Assembly (NCBI GenBank): GCA_003586115.2
Contig: QVOM02000021.1
Coordinates: 13,584,185 to 13,648,184, forward strand
Length of the DNA: 64,000 bases
Source of the DNA: Salvator merianae
Lineage: Eukaryota; Chordata; Lepidosauria; Squamata; Teiidae
Reading direction: 5' to 3'
Made by a program: the position numbers and the translations under genes. The notes under the pieces were generated by a model. It saw only the letters and a list, made by a program, of their open reading frames with translations. It searched no databases and was not told the origin of the DNA. Shown in pieces: positions 43,475 to 54,950 of the stretch (position 1 is the stretch's first letter; the number at the start of each line of letters is the position of its first letter).

Positions 43475-45404
43475 CCTGCAGTCTGCTATGGAGGAAATAA
43501 TTTGGCTGTTGATTTTGGGTCTGGTTATGCATTGTTTGCATAGTCTGTCTTACTGCACAACAGGGTCTAGTTCGATATTGGCTTGATCACGCCCATGAAA
43601 CATAGGGCTCATTCAGTTTGTTTCTTGTTGTCCACACCTGTCAGTCTCCCCATCTTCAGTCCAGTGGGAGTGTTCTTTTTCTTCTCCACCCCTCCTATCC
43701 TTTTCCTCCTTCTGCTGTCCTGGGACTGGATGCACTCCTATTTTAGGCCTCTCAGTGGAGGTTAGCCTCCTTTGTACCCACCCTCCAAAGTTGCCTCCCA
43801 TGAAGCTAAGAACACAGTGCTCCCCCTTTTTTGCATCCCCTTCCACTGTGCTTGTCCCTAGGAGTGTTAAGTTTGGACTGCAACAGCCTTGGAAGCAATG
43901 CCAACCCCTCCCCAACCAACCAGTACCCAAACCAGGTAAAGGAGCCAAGCATTTGACAGCAACCTTTTTGCCTGTGGCTCCTCTTGTCATTTCTTCCTCA
44001 GCAAGTTCACTTGGCAGGCTCCACTGCAAAGGCATGTGTCCTGCTCCTCCCTCCCTCATTTGGTGGGATGAGCCCCATTCACCTCTGTCTTCCTCCTCGC
44101 ACCACATCTCCACCTCCACCATCGTAAATGCACTTTTGCGCTCTCCCAGAGCTGTTGGAGGTGCAGAATTTCACATGTGCACAGTTGAAAGAAGAGTGCA
44201 GGGTTATTAAAAGGCAGGCACTTCCTTGGCTTGTGGTGCTGAGAGAGGAGGATGGTCAGATGCTTCTCAGCTTCACTTGCCCTCCCCCCACACTCTGGGA
44301 GGGCTCGTACTCATTGTGAAGCAGCCATCCCCAGGGGGTCTTCCTGGCCCCCTCCACCCACAGCCAGGCGAGGCCTGTCAGCCTCTGCAAGATGCAATTC
44401 CTGCAACATTGCCAGAAGAGGCAGAAACTGCTGGCAACCTCTCTCCCACATTTCTCCACATCCTTCCTCTGGTTCTGACCCCCACCTTCAGAGGAAAGGA
44501 TTTCCCATCATCAATGATCCTCTGTGTTTATGGATTCACACACGGGGGGGGGGGCAACCTAAAGGAGCCTCAGGGGTGGTAACAAGCTCTACCTGGGGCA
44601 AGAAGCTGGCAACCTGCTCCCCTTTGCTTGCTGTCCTCCATCAAACTGTCAAGCTGCTGCACTCACTAGGACTGCTGGCTTGGAGCAGAAGGATGTAAGG
44701 CCACCTAGCACTCTTAGGGCAAGAGTGGAAAGTAGCTGGAGTGTCCTGGGCAAGGAAGGCTGTACCAGGAGCAGCTTCATAGCCTGCTTCAATAGTGCTG
44801 CTTCAATTTACTCTCAATATTCAATTCAGTATTGAATTCAGAACTGGGAAGACTGAGAAGGCAAGAAGTGATGCAATGCTACCTCTGGGCATGTACAGAA
44901 TGTTCTCCTACCCTATGTAATGAGTGATGTCATGAGAAGAGTTCATGCAGCACCTCATTCTTTAGGAGCTGAATTCTGGAAGCTTGTGGGCTGGAGGGTA
45001 GGTATGGGGCTGAGAAGATCTAGCTGGGCATGTATGTGATTGGGCAGGAGAAATAGGCTGCTGCACTCTTGCAGCTTTTAGTACTTGTATACATTGTGTG
45101 TGTTTATTAAAAAAAGAAAGACATAGGAAGGCAGAGGTGGATGGCCCGCATACGCAGCATTAAATCCAGCAAGGTTATCCCACCAGATCCTAGGAATATG
45201 CAGAACTGAGCACTTGTAAAGATCTCAGTTGTAACAAAAAAGGAAAAAGAGGCGAGTAGAGACACGAGACAAGGAGGAAGGCAGGAATGCTGCCACTGTC
45301 CCTCCTGAATGCCTACAGTCTTTAGTACTGATCTCTGAAAGAAAGGAAAACCTTCCATCTGCATGCCCAGGAAAATCCAGGTAACACTCCCAATAGTCCT
45401 CTAG
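43475..45404. other. GC-balanced region with overlapping long frames, no gene recognised
   Basis: This is the densest cluster of longer open frames: 169 codons on the minus strand (43613-44122), 151 (43755-44210), 118 (44226-44582) and 148 (44252-44698) on the plus strand. They overlap one another in several frames, are rich in S, P, H and L, and contain no motif I recognise. This fits low stop-codon density in C-rich sequence rather than coding. A G-run sits at about 44545-44555. Nothing excludes an unrecognised long exon. Confidence 0.4.
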
Positions 45405-45620
45405 CACATTCACACCCTGAAAATATAACTGGATTATGGAAAATCCATAATGGACACTGGACTATGGACAATCCAGCTGGGATAATTCAGTTAATGAATA
45501 GGTTGGATTTGGGGGCAGATAGCTCAGATAAAAATCAGAAGAGCATTTTTGGACATAATTCCTGAGAATCAAATGACTGCTTGAGACTGTTTTAAACTTC
45601 GGGTGTGACCACAGCATAAG
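45405..45620. mobile_element. Probable MITE (family H), about 215 bp
   Basis: The left end 'gcacattcacaccctgaaaa' and right end 'aaacttcgggtgtgaccaca', 'gc' are partly inverted. The left interior 'ggattatggaaaatccataa' is itself a hairpin. It resembles family-B ends ('ttcacacctaag') and may be a relative. Confidence 0.45.
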
Positions 45621-45940
45621 AGATTAATTTTCCCATTTCCAGACATTTCTATAAATCTGAGGGGGTTTTGGATGCCGTTTTCTGAATGGCCACATGGTAG
45701 AGCTATTGTGTCACCAATCAAATACTTTTTATTGCACCACAAATGCAGACTATTCCATCCCAGAATGAAAGCAGCTGAAGCCCATGTAAAATTGCAGAGA
45801 CTGCCCCTTTGATAAGACTGGGTAAAGGAAAAGGGCACAAATAATGAATTTCACGCAACAGGGTTTTAAGGGGAGCTGCATGTCTTTTTGTAAGTTTGTG
45901 GGCTATCCAGCCAGTCAATAAAACTGCCTGGAAAATCTAA

Positions 45941-45948
45941 CACCAGGC
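45941..45948. repeat. 8-bp target site duplication, left copy
   Basis: 'caccaggc' is repeated exactly at 46294-46301, directly outside the GC-rich element. Confidence 0.9.
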
Positions 45949-46293
45949 CAGTGGTGTAGCTACATGATCCGCCGCCCGGGGCGGACCAAACGGCGGAAGC
46001 CGAGCAGGGCGCCCCGCCCTGCAGGACGCCCCGCCCTGCAGCTGCCTACTCGCCGTGATGATGGCCGCGCGCGCGCACGCCAGCAGGCACGGCGAGCGAG
46101 CGGCGGGCGGGGCGAGCGCGGTGAGCGAGCGGCGGGCGGGGCGAGCGCGGTGAGCGAGCGTACCGGTAAGCCGACTAAAGGCAAACCGGACGCAGGGCGG
46201 GTGGGAGGGCCCAAGTCAAAGGCGGGCGCCGCCCCCAACAAGGCGCCACCCAGTGCGCACCGCCACCCGCACCCCCCCCTTGCTACGCCAGTG
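45949..46293. mobile_element. GC- and CpG-rich hAT-like element, 345 bp
   Basis: The left end 'cagtggtgtagcta' pairs with the right end 'ttgctacgccagtg' (a 'CAGTGGCGTAGCTA'-type TIR, typical of hAT ends). The exact 8-bp duplication 'caccaggc' flanks it. The interior is extremely CpG-rich, with palindromic 'ccgccgcccggggcgg', a duplicated 'gccccgccctgcag', and a 29-bp direct repeat ('cggcgggcggggcgagcgcg' at 46101 and 46130). The 128- and 154-codon frames crossing it are compositional. It would mimic a CpG island but has no other promoter evidence. Confidence 0.88.
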
Positions 46294-46351
46294 CACCAGG
46301 CAGCATTCTTGAGATTTGTGAGGGGAACCTTCTTTCTGTATTCTCTCTGAG

Positions 46352-48300
46352 TTTCCATGGCTGTATTGTTGTGTTTAGTAGTTAAGCTATGTCTGATTGT
46401 TTGTGACCTAATGGACCACAGCATCCGAGGTGCTTCTGTCCTCCACTGTCTCCTGAAGTTTGCCCAAGCTCATGTTCTTTGCTTCCATGACACTATCTAT
46501 CCATCTCATCTTTTGCCTTCAATCTTTCCTAGCATCAAGATCTTTTTCAGTGAGTCCTGTCTTCTAATTATGTGGCCAAAGTATTTGAGCTTCAGCTTCA
46601 GTATTTCTCCTTCCAATTAACAGTCAGGGTTGATTGTCTTTAGTACTGACTGATTCAATCTCCTTGCAGTTTAAGGGACTCTCAAAGGTCTTCTTGAGCA
46701 CCACAATTCAAAAACGTTGATTTTTCAGCACTCAGCCTTACTACTGGGAAAACCATAGCCTTGACTATACAGACTATACTATCAGCAATGTGATGTCTCT
46801 GCTTTTTAATGTACTGGCCAGGTTTGCCATAGCTTTCCTCCCAAGCAGCAAGCATCTTTTAATTTCATGACTGCAGTTACCATCTGTAGTGATCTTTGAG
46901 CTAAGAAAAAAAATCTAACAGTGCTTCCTCTATTTGCCAGGAAATTATGAGACCAGATACCATGATCTTAGTTTTTTTTAAGACTGAGCTTCAAGCCAGC
47001 TTTTGCAGTCTTCTTTTTCACCCTCATCAAGAAGCTCCTTAATTCTTCTTCACTTTCTGCCATCAGAGTGGTATTGTCTGCATATCTGAGGTTGCTGATA
47101 TTTCTCCAGGCAATCTTAATTCTGGCTTTTGATTCATCCAGCCTGGCATTTTGCATGATGTAAGTTAAGTATACATATAAGTTAAGTAAATAGAGTGACA
47201 ATATACTGCCTTGTCATACTCCTTTCCTAATCAGTTTCATGGTAGTTCTAAATGTTGCTTCTTGGCCTGCATACAGGATCCTCAGAAGATAGGTAAGGTG
47301 GTCTGATACATCTCTTTAAGAACTTGCCACAATGTGTTGTGATCCACACAGTCAAAGACTTTAATGTAATCAATGAAGCAGAAAAAAATATTTTCCTAGA
47401 ACTCCTTTGCTTTCTCCATAATCCAGTGAATTTTTGCGATTTGATCTCCAGTTCCTCTACCTCTTCAAAAAACAGCTTGCACTTCTGGTAGTTCCCAGTT
47501 CACATATTGCTGAAGTCTAACCTGCATAACCTTGCTGGTGTGTGAAATGAACTCAACTGTTCCGTAGTTTGAACATTCTTTGGGATTGGAACATAAACTG
47601 ACCTTTTCCAATCCAGTAGCCACAGTTGAGTTTTGTAAATTTGCTGGCATACTGAGTGCAGCATTTTATCAGAATCAAGTTTTAGGACTTTAAATAATTC
47701 AGTGGAATTCCATGACCTCCTCTAGCATTGTTACTAGCAATGCTTCCTAAGGTCCGCTTGACTTTTCTCTATAGGATGTCTGGGTCTAGGTTAGTTGCCA
47801 ACACCATCATGGTTATCAGTGATGTTAAGATATTTCTTGTATAGGTCTTCTGTGTATTCTCACCACCTCTTCTTAATCTCTTCTACTTTGGTTAGGTCCC
47901 TACCATTTTGGTCTTTGATCATGCCCATTTTTGATGAAATGTTTCCTTTATATCTCCAGTTTTCTTGAAGAGATCTCTTGTCTTTGCCATTCTATTGTTT
48001 TCTTATATTTCTTTGACTGCTCATTCCAGGAGGCCTTCTTATTTCTCCTTGCTATTCTCTGGAAATCTACATTCAGTTGGGTATATCTTTCCCTTTCTCC
48101 TTTCTCCTTTCCCTTTCCCTTTTTGCTTTTTTCAGCTATACCCAAAACCTTATCAGACAGTCATTTCTGTTGCTGCCTCCTGTACAATGTCACAAACCTC
48201 TGTCCATAGTTCTCCAGGCATTCTGTCTACCAGATCTAATCCCTTAAATCTATTCATCACTTCCACTGCATATTCATAAGGGATATTATTTAGGTCAGGA
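46352..48300 (-). mobile_element. BovB (RTE clade) LINE, antisense, 5'-truncated, inactive
   Basis: On the minus strand the order follows the BovB ORF2 3' half and 3' UTR. NPKECSNYGTVEFISHTSKV (within 47465-47650) corresponds to the 'KECSNYRTIALISHASKV' block of the family. MQNARLDESKARIKIAWRNI and NLRYADNTTLMAESEEEL (46968-47201) carry the reverse transcriptase palm; the catalytic YADD is here YADN at 47073-47084. Stops and frameshifts separate the blocks. The UTR at 46352-46700 in complement contains 'ttggccacataattagaaga'. About 1.95 kb of a roughly 3.2-kb element remains, lacking the 5' endonuclease region. BovB is known for patchy distribution and horizontal transfer between squamates and ruminants; this copy is old. 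Confidence 0.92.
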
Positions 48301-48540
48301 AATTTTAAAGAAATGGACAGACTCCTGTGATTAGATGATTGGGAACATAGAAAACACTACCTTCTATGTTGGCTATACTTTTTTTTAACCTTAACAGGCC
48401 TCAATTCTAGCAGACCATGAGTCCTAGTGACTTTTTTGTATTTTTTTAAATTATAAACTGCCTTGTAATCTACAAAAAAGGGATTAATAAAATTCAGCAA
48501 CAATGACGTTATTAGAAAAATCACCTCAGGATATGTCGTC

Positions 48541-48770
48541 TTGTTAATTTATTATTATTTAATATTCTTTTTATGGCATTTACAGCCTGCCTTTCCTCCC
48601 TTCCATTTTATCTTGACAACAACCCTGCAAAGTAAGTTAGGCTAAGAGGTAGTGACCAGTTCCAGGTCACCCAGTGAACCTCCATGGCCAAGGGGGATTT
48701 GAACTGAGGGATTCCTAAATTCTAGCTAAACAATCTAATCCCTACAGGAAGCATGGAAAGTTTCCATCCA
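48541..48770 (-). mobile_element. tRNA-derived SINE (second type) with LINE-like tail, antisense
   Basis: Antisense blocks in order: 'ggcatttacagcctgccttt', 'ttatcttgacaacaaccctg', 'caaagtaagttaggctaaga', 'ccaggtcacccagtgaacct' and 'gggatttgaactgagggatt' (B-box in complement). This is a common squamate SINE organisation. The A-box part of the head is degraded. Confidence 0.7.
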
Positions 48771-49937
48771 AGCATGGGTATATGTCCTCCTTTCCAGAGG
48801 AACAAACATAGATTGCAGTTTGGAACAGGGGAACTGAGGCAGTAAGAAAATGATGACCTGCTTCCATTTCACTCATTTAAATTGGGTACCTAGTTGAGAC
48901 GTGCATGTGACATGTGGAGGGGCCTCCTTTGGACTGGAGTGTTTGCTTTGGCCCAGGATTGAGGTGGAGGGCTGTCCACATGGGTTGCACATTCTGGCCC
49001 ATGCAAACAGCCCCTCTTGTTCTAGGCTGCCCAGCCCTCAAAGCTGGTGTGGAAATTTCAAAGGCTAGGAAGGAAAGCTCCCAGCCTTTATAGTTGCTGG
49101 GAGGGCCCAATTTTGATAGTGCACCAACTTCTGGCAGTGTTTCCTAGTGTGCTGCTGAAACTAGTCCCCCATAGACCTATTTGTACTTTGGTAGACCTCA
49201 GGGTCGAGGTCTATTGGTAGAGTGTGATAGGGTGCCATTTTGAAAGTTGGGCTTGACTGGAGCACTTCTTTACTTTTTACATGGACAGCAAACTAAGCAC
49301 TCAAGTCACCCACTCACTGTCTTCCTTTCCAGGCTGAGAACTTTTCAGGATGGATTTCTGAAAGGATGGAAATTATCTCCAAATTTATCTCCCACGCACA
49401 AAGTAGTGAACACAAATCACTATCTTTTTTTGGTTGAAAAAGGCGCATTATCTCTTCTTGGTGATGTATAAACTAACCACTCCTGGTTCTCAGGGTCTCC
49501 CCTCCTCCCAAACAAGGTGGTTGGAATCAGCTGCAGATTCTCTGGTGATATTTCTGTGATCCGCTGAATTGCTAACCTCTGTGTGGACTTCAATGGAGTT
49601 GTTTAAAATGGGCCTGCTTAGGTTTCATGCACACTCTTTCCAGTCACTGGAGCCCAGAACTGGAATCATTATTTGGCTTTTGTAGGATGTCAGAAAATTG
49701 CCCTAACCTGTAATTTTTCTGCTATAATAGGCAATTTTATTGAAGATCTGATTCTATTATTTTCACCCTGGTAAGGGACAATAATCACATGCTGACCAGA
49801 TAGGTAGTAAAAATGGCTTTATTCTTGCCTTCCTTTATTAATAAAGAAAAATACAGAACTGCCTAGATTGCTTTTCTTAGAACATATTTTATAGGTGTGA
49901 ATATTTTTAGCTGCATCTTGTACTGTGTCAGATGTAC
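48771..49937. other. Intergenic sequence with a family-D/G element remnant at about 48890-49260
   Basis: 49189-49222 has the hairpin motif 'ggtagacctcagggtcgagg', 'tctattgg', and 'agggtgccattttgaaagt' follows; 'gggtgccattttcagcaccc' is found at 56107. These are shared with the element at 55850. No gene recognised in the rest. Confidence 0.4.
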
Positions 49938-50060
49938 AAAGTTTATTTTGGTCATTGACCATACAAAAAAAAGAATAACAGATGAAAAAATTAATCAATT
50001 GTGAATTCCAGAATTTTTTTCAAATAATAGAACAAAACTAAGCAAAGTTTCAAGGAAGTT
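49938..50060 (-). mobile_element. Possible LINE 3' tail, antisense
   Basis: 'tttattttggtcattgacca', 'tacaaaaaaaag' resembles the antisense start of an L2-like LINE UTR seen in squamates ('tttatt..ggtcattgacca'). Short and AT-rich, so weak. Confidence 0.35.
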
Positions 50061-50395
50061 GAATCATTCTAGCCATGAAGTAATAATTGGAGATAAAATA
50101 AATCAGAATCGCCTTGAAACGTTGCTAGAAAAAATTATAAGCTGCAAATATACATCTTTGTAAAAAGAACAGTATAATGCTGCGTAACATGGGCTGTAAT
50201 TTCTATGGCACCTTCTCCACAAGGTCACAGTCTGGCTGAACAGGGTATTTTCCTGTATTTTCCTTCCAAAATGGATGTAAAACATGCTGGAGAAAAAGTA
50301 GTTCTAAATATTGAAACTGTGATTTAGGCTGAATTTGGAACAGTCTCTGAAGACCATCCCAGGCTGGTGAAGAACAAGAACAATTGAGGCTATTC

Positions 50396-51212
50396 AGGGC
50401 CTTTTTGCACTTTCCATCTTGGAATGGTTGAATCTGACCATTCCAAGGTGGAACAGTCTCCATAGTGCAGCGGCCATCCACACTGCAAGGGCTGGAACAG
50501 GCTGGAAACAGACTTCCAGCACTTGCAGTGTGAATGCTGCCCACCCGTCATGACAGTGGCTGCAGATACTTCTGGCCACTGCCATGGCAACTGGGAACAC
50601 AGTATGTGATTGCACAGTCACAGTTCTACTGTGCTGAGGCCTGCAGCATTTACACCCAGAAATGGGTGCAAATACTACATATCAAGAGCAGTCCAGCTGC
50701 TCCAAGTCCAACTGTGGACAACAATTTTGTTGTCCACAGCTAGATGCTCTCGATTGCTCAGGCCTCTGCAAAATGTGGATGCACTGTGCTAATGAGCATC
50801 TCCATGCTCACTAGCACTAGAGTGCTGGAACAGTCCTGTTTCTGTCCAGCAGCTGCAGCAATGCAAATCGCAAGGTTTCCTATCGTGGTCCTGTTGTGAC
50901 ATCCTGATGTCAGATGCCCCACCCACCTCTTGATGTGATTGGGCAGCAGGACTTCATGAATGGTGCATGAAGGCAGGGCACATAGTGATGGTCAGGACCC
51001 TATTAGTGGACCTGGAAGCGGTGTGAAAGCACTGCTCCTGAGCTGTTTCTGACATTGCAGGAATGCCTGTGGACAGCATTTAGGCTGCCCACAGCAGGTA
51101 AGGATCGGGAATGGCTTGGAATGTTTCCAGGACAACTGCAGCAGATTGAGGTGCGGACAATGCATTCCTGTGATCCACTGGGAACACTCAATCAGGTAAA
51201 TGCAAAAAGGGT
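50396..51212. mobile_element. Family-E DNA element, long copy, about 815 bp
   Basis: The left end 'ggcctttttgcactttcc' and right end 'ggtaaatgcaaaaagggtc' are inverted. The interior is GC-rich with nested palindromes: 'ttggaatggttgaatctgac', 'cattccaa' near 50420 and 'gctggaaacagacttccagc' at 50500. The block 'gccatccacactgcaaggg' recurs at 53007. No flanking duplication is convincing. Contained frames (66-113 codons) are on both strands and not supported. Confidence 0.65.
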
Positions 51213-51699
51213 CTTAGTTTCATATAGTCCTGCTGGTTACATAAACTAAGTGATAGCTAATCAGGATTGTTCCACTTGACCTTCTATAGCTAGCATAATG
51301 AGTATCAGTGGAACCTTATCATATCCTAATATCAGGGGTGCTTTTCAGGAAAGCCCATAATAACTGTGTCTGCTTTCTCATAAGGGTAGAATACAGTCTG
51401 GTGAGGGAGGGACTTTTAGAAAGCATGTGAGCCACTCCTCCAGCAAGAGGAATGTTCCACACTCACTTCGGTTTTGGGTGGCTGAAAAAAATATTATGTA
51501 AAGTGCTTATACTCTCTTCCAAAAAGAAATCTGGTGGAATTTAGAATTAATAATTGTCTTAATGAATATCTTGACATTAGCTATGCTCATGAAAAATACT
51601 TATAATGATCACCAGTCATTATATTTGGCTTTGTCAAGTCTACATTCAACAAGATGGGATCAGGACTTAAATGTTATAAAATAATGCATGTCCCCTTAA
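51213..51699. other. Intergenic sequence, nothing recognised
   Basis: AT-rich unique sequence with no gene or assignable repeat. Confidence 0.4.
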
Positions 51700-51850
51700 G
51701 GGATTTAATTTAATTTAATTTAATTTATTAGATTTGTATGCCGCCCCTCTCCATGGACTTGGAGCGGCTCACAACAAAATAATACAATATAACAAATCTA
51801 ATATTAAAAAACAATTAAAACCCAACATTAAAACACTTCCCCTTACAACT
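51700..51850 (-). mobile_element. L2/CR1-type LINE 3' tail, antisense
   Basis: A (TTTAA)n run at 51703-51729 leads into 'ttagatttgtatgccgcccc', 'tctccatggacttggagcgg' and 'ctcacaacaaaataatacaa'. This is the antisense of a LINE 3' UTR common in squamates ('gccgctcc...gag(g)ggcggcatacaaat'). Only the tail is present. Confidence 0.6.
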
Positions 51851-52029
51851 ATTTTTAATTAGCACCTTATGTTCTGCTTTCTTATCATTGGGTCTTGAGC
51901 TAAGATTCAGTATTGTACTGTAAAAAGTTTTTTTTACGACCAATTTTGGAAAAGCAGTTTTGGAAATCTTTGTAAGGGTCCCCTGTAGTATACCAGTCTA
52001 CTGGTTGTAGACCTCTTTAAAGAGATCTT

Positions 52030-52296
52030 TTTTGGCATTTAAAGTTTTCGATCAAAAACGAAAAAGCCCACTTCTTTTGCAAAAATGAAATTTGTTGAAT
52101 TTTTTGAATTTTTTGAATTTTTTACAATTTTCACTGTGTTTAAACCATGAAAATGGCATTTTCAATGGGAAAACATTGTGAAAAATGCAAAAACGAATGT
52201 AAAAAATGCATTTTTCGACAACGAAATTCACTGATGAAGCAAAAAGGCAGATTTTCATTCAAAAGCAAACCAATTTTTTTTTCATGCACATCCCTA
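52030..52296. mobile_element. hAT-like family-I element, 5'-truncated copy
   Basis: The right end 'ttcatgcacatccct(a)' and interior 'ggcattttcaatgggaaaac', 'attgtgaaaaatgcaaaaac' match the element at 23556-23917. The left TIR is absent, so the copy is truncated or recombined. It contains three 9-bp 'gaatttttt' repeats at 52097-52123. The 8 bases after the end ('caatattg') have no partner on the left. Confidence 0.6.
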
Positions 52297-52957
52297 CAAT
52301 ATTGCAATTGTGGGAGAACCAACCCACCACTTGTTTTCCCAATATTGTGATAGAACTTACCTTTTCTGGACATTTGCTCCTGGGATCCACCATCTTGGAA
52401 ATGGCCACTATGCCTTAACTGGGTTGAAAATAGTTGCTGGACATCTGCAGGGAGCGGCGATCACATACTTCAAAATATTTCAGGCCACTGAAATACCCAG
52501 TTATATGAGATGCACCATCATGGGAGCAAGCATTCAGACATAAATGCCTGGGCTTGCCTCACAATTTTGCCCTGTCATCTGGCAGGGACAGCAAGAACAA
52601 CTGCGGGATCCAAAGAAGATCCCAGAGTTTCCTCTCGCCATCTGGAAGTGGTCAAAGAGTTGCCATGGTCCCTGGCTGCTAATGCCCACCCAACACTTCC
52701 CTCTCTGTCTGTGCCACCAGCATGCCCTCCATCACCAACTTTCTCCTTGCTGCTGTAAACTCTGGTTGCTACAGCCCTGCTATCACTGTCAGCTCCTGCC
52801 CTGCAATGGTTTTTTTTAAAAAAATGCCACGAATAGAGGTGACTCAATGGCAAGAAGATGTTTGAAAGGTTTGGGTTGCACATTCTCCCTGGTGGCATAT
52901 GGGCTCTTGGGAACCCTGGGGCCACAGAACTGGACCCAAAGGTCCATGAGTGATACA
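52297..52957. other. Intergenic sequence, no gene recognised
   Basis: Frames of 77-91 codons on the plus strand (52310-52819) and 197 codons on the minus strand (52575-53168) extend into the neighbouring family-E element and have no recognisable domain. Confidence 0.4.
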
Positions 52958-53262
52958 TAGGGTCCTTTTGCACTTTCCACTGTGGAGCAGACCTTGCAGT
53001 GGGGCAGCCATCCACACTGCAAGGACTGGAACATCCTGGAAACAGACTTCCAGCACTCGCAGTCCAAATAGTGGCCACCCCGCCATGACAGCAGTTGGGG
53101 AAACATCTAGTGCGAATGCTGCATACTGGGAGCAGTCTAGCTGCTCCTGGTACAGCTGTGGAGCACAATTTTGTGCTCCATGTGTAGTAGCGATATCGCT
53201 TGGGCCTCCGCGATATGTAAAATGCAGATGCTCCCTAGTGAAAAGTGTGAACGAGCTCATAG
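52958..53262. mobile_element. Family-E DNA element, short copy
   Basis: The left end 'gggtccttttgcactttcc' matches the end of the copy at 50396. The blocks 'gccatccacactgcaaggac', 'tggaaacagacttccagcac' are shared with it. The right end 'agtgaaaagtgtgaacgag' is a looser inverse. Interior hairpin 'gtggagcacaattttgtgct', 'ccat' at 53158. It lies 2.5 kb from the long copy in the same orientation. Confidence 0.6.
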
Positions 53263-53374
53263 TTTGAGGTTGGCTACAAAGCATGTTAGGAATTCTGCCT
53301 TTTCTTCTTCTTATAAATCTTCTTCATTATCATGCCATCATTTTACAAAGGAGTAGGGAAGGCATCATTCGTTT

Positions 53375-53402
53375 GCTCTCTCTCTCTCTCTCAATCTCTC
53401 TC
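53375..53402. repeat. (CT)n microsatellite
   Basis: 'ctctctctctctctctct' with an 'aat' interruption and further CT units. Confidence 0.9.
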
Positions 53403-53802
53403 CTGGTGAGCTGCCTTGAGAATTTACTTTTGCTATTGCATCCTTGTTAAAGCTTTTGAGCTCTGCGTGGTCTCTTTATGTTTCACAAAGGCTCTCTGCT
53501 CCAGCTATTGTACTAGGAAGCTTTTAGTTTTGTGGATTACTAGGAAATGAACAAAAAGGCACACTTTGTATCTTCTAAGGCATTTCATTAATTCTGGATT
53601 GGAAAACTGACTAGGTTATGTTGGAAGAGAGATCTGGCAACACTCCTGTTCAGTCTATATGACGATATTCAATAGCAACAGAAGGTTATGTAATAAGGAA
53701 AAAGCCTCTTAAAAAATAGAGAAGAGCTAAATAGCTCATCAAAATAAAAATCTTCTGTGAGGTTTTACTATGACATATATTTTCTAGCAGGAATTAGGGG
53801 AA

Positions 53803-53835
53803 TACACACACACACACACACACAGACACACACAT
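53803..53835. repeat. (CA)n microsatellite
   Basis: About 16 CA units with one 'ga' interruption. Confidence 0.95.
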
Positions 53836-54458
53836 GATTTTCCATTCTCTTCTTTGTCCTTTCTTAAGCTTCCAACCTAGGGTTTTAAAAATGCCTATGG
53901 TTCTGTTTGCTAAACTGTTTTTAAATATAAAATGCAAAATCAGTTACAGATAATATATTTAGGACTGGTAATATCTGCTCTTTTTAAAAAAAATTGACAT
54001 TACACAGAAATGCAAACACTAGCACTCTTTAGTATAAATATATTCTGTTTACACATTTCATATTTACGTTAGCTGCCAGGGCTAGCTTTAATGAATGAGG
54101 CGGCTAGTTCTTCTAACTTAGTATTATCCACTCCAGCTATGACCAATCAGATAACCTTCAGAGATTGTTGGATTACACCTTCCATTGTCCATCACTTCTG
54201 ATTATGCTAAATAAGATTGGTGAAGGCCCAACATATGTGGAGCACACAAGGTTGGAGATGGAATATACAGCTGGGGAATATACAGATTGGGGATTTTTGT
54301 TTGCAAAGAACAAGAACCAGTTATGCAAACAGAACCTGAGAGCTGAAGAAGGAAGTGGAAAATCTGGATAATTTGGTGAAGAAAGGACTGGAAGATACAG
54401 CATATTTGTTACCTGTTACATCCAGAATGTTTCTCCTCTAGGCCAGGACCAGACACAC

Positions 54459-54950
54459 AGGGCCTGTTTGCACTTACCTTCTAGTAAATGATTGGATGCT
54501 CACTGGACAGGCCTGTTTGCCATGTCACTGCAGTGTCCTGGAGCACGCACAGCTGTTCCCAGACGTTACGAGCTGTGGACAACTAAAACATTGTCCACAG
54601 TGTGACTAGGAGCAGCCAGTGAGCTCCTGGGGCAGTAGAATTTGCAACTTCTTCTGGGTGTGGCATTGTGAGTGGGCGTGGCTGTGTGGCTGCAGCTGCA
54701 CAGTTGTGCATTATGTCCTGACTGTTATGGCAACATCCAGGCGAGCGCCAGATATTGCCGTAGCAGTTGTCATGGTGATCCAGCCTGCCCTGGTTGAGCC
54801 ATCTGCACTTTAAATGCTGGTGGTCCATTTCAGGCCTTTGCCGACCTTGGAGTGCGGATGACCACCTCTGTACCTGATCCTTACTGGCCTGCTTTGGTAG
54901 TATTATACCATACCAGGCCATTAGGTGTGAACAGACCCATACTTTCAGAA
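54459..54950. mobile_element. DNA element with family-E/J type ends, about 490 bp
   Basis: The left end 'gggcctgtttgcacttacc' pairs with the right end 'aggtgtgaacagaccc'. The interior includes 'gtggacaactaaaacattgt', 'ccac', a hairpin, and 'ggcagtagaatttgcaac'. Its left TIR equals that of 35948. No coding capacity; the 140-codon minus frame 54583-55005 runs through the right end and is not supported. Confidence 0.6.

Larger units (their letters stand above)
53263..54458. other. AT-rich intergenic sequence with two microsatellites, no gene recognised
   Basis: Apart from the repeats at 53375 and 53803 nothing is recognised. The 76-codon minus frame at 54173-54403 has no domain. Confidence 0.45.

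Noticed and set aside
43613..44698. Cluster of overlapping frames of 118-169 codons on both strands
   Set aside because: No domain, no splice-site pattern and several mutually overlapping frames. C-rich sequence lowers stop frequency. Left as unannotated sequence, not as a gene.
45960..46424. Long frames of 154 codons (minus) and 128 codons (plus) in a GC-rich block, suggestive of a gene with a CpG island
   Set aside because: The block is bounded by transposon-type inverted ends and an exact 8-bp duplication. The frames are R/A/P/G-rich products of composition on both strands and cross the element boundary.
46968..47201. Possibility of an active reverse transcriptase
   Set aside because: The catalytic YADD is YADN, the upstream and downstream blocks are in other frames, and the endonuclease half is missing.
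52575..53168. Minus-strand frame of 197 codons
   Set aside because: Half of it lies inside a family-E transposon copy, no domain is seen, and the homologous copy at 50396 does not preserve the frame.
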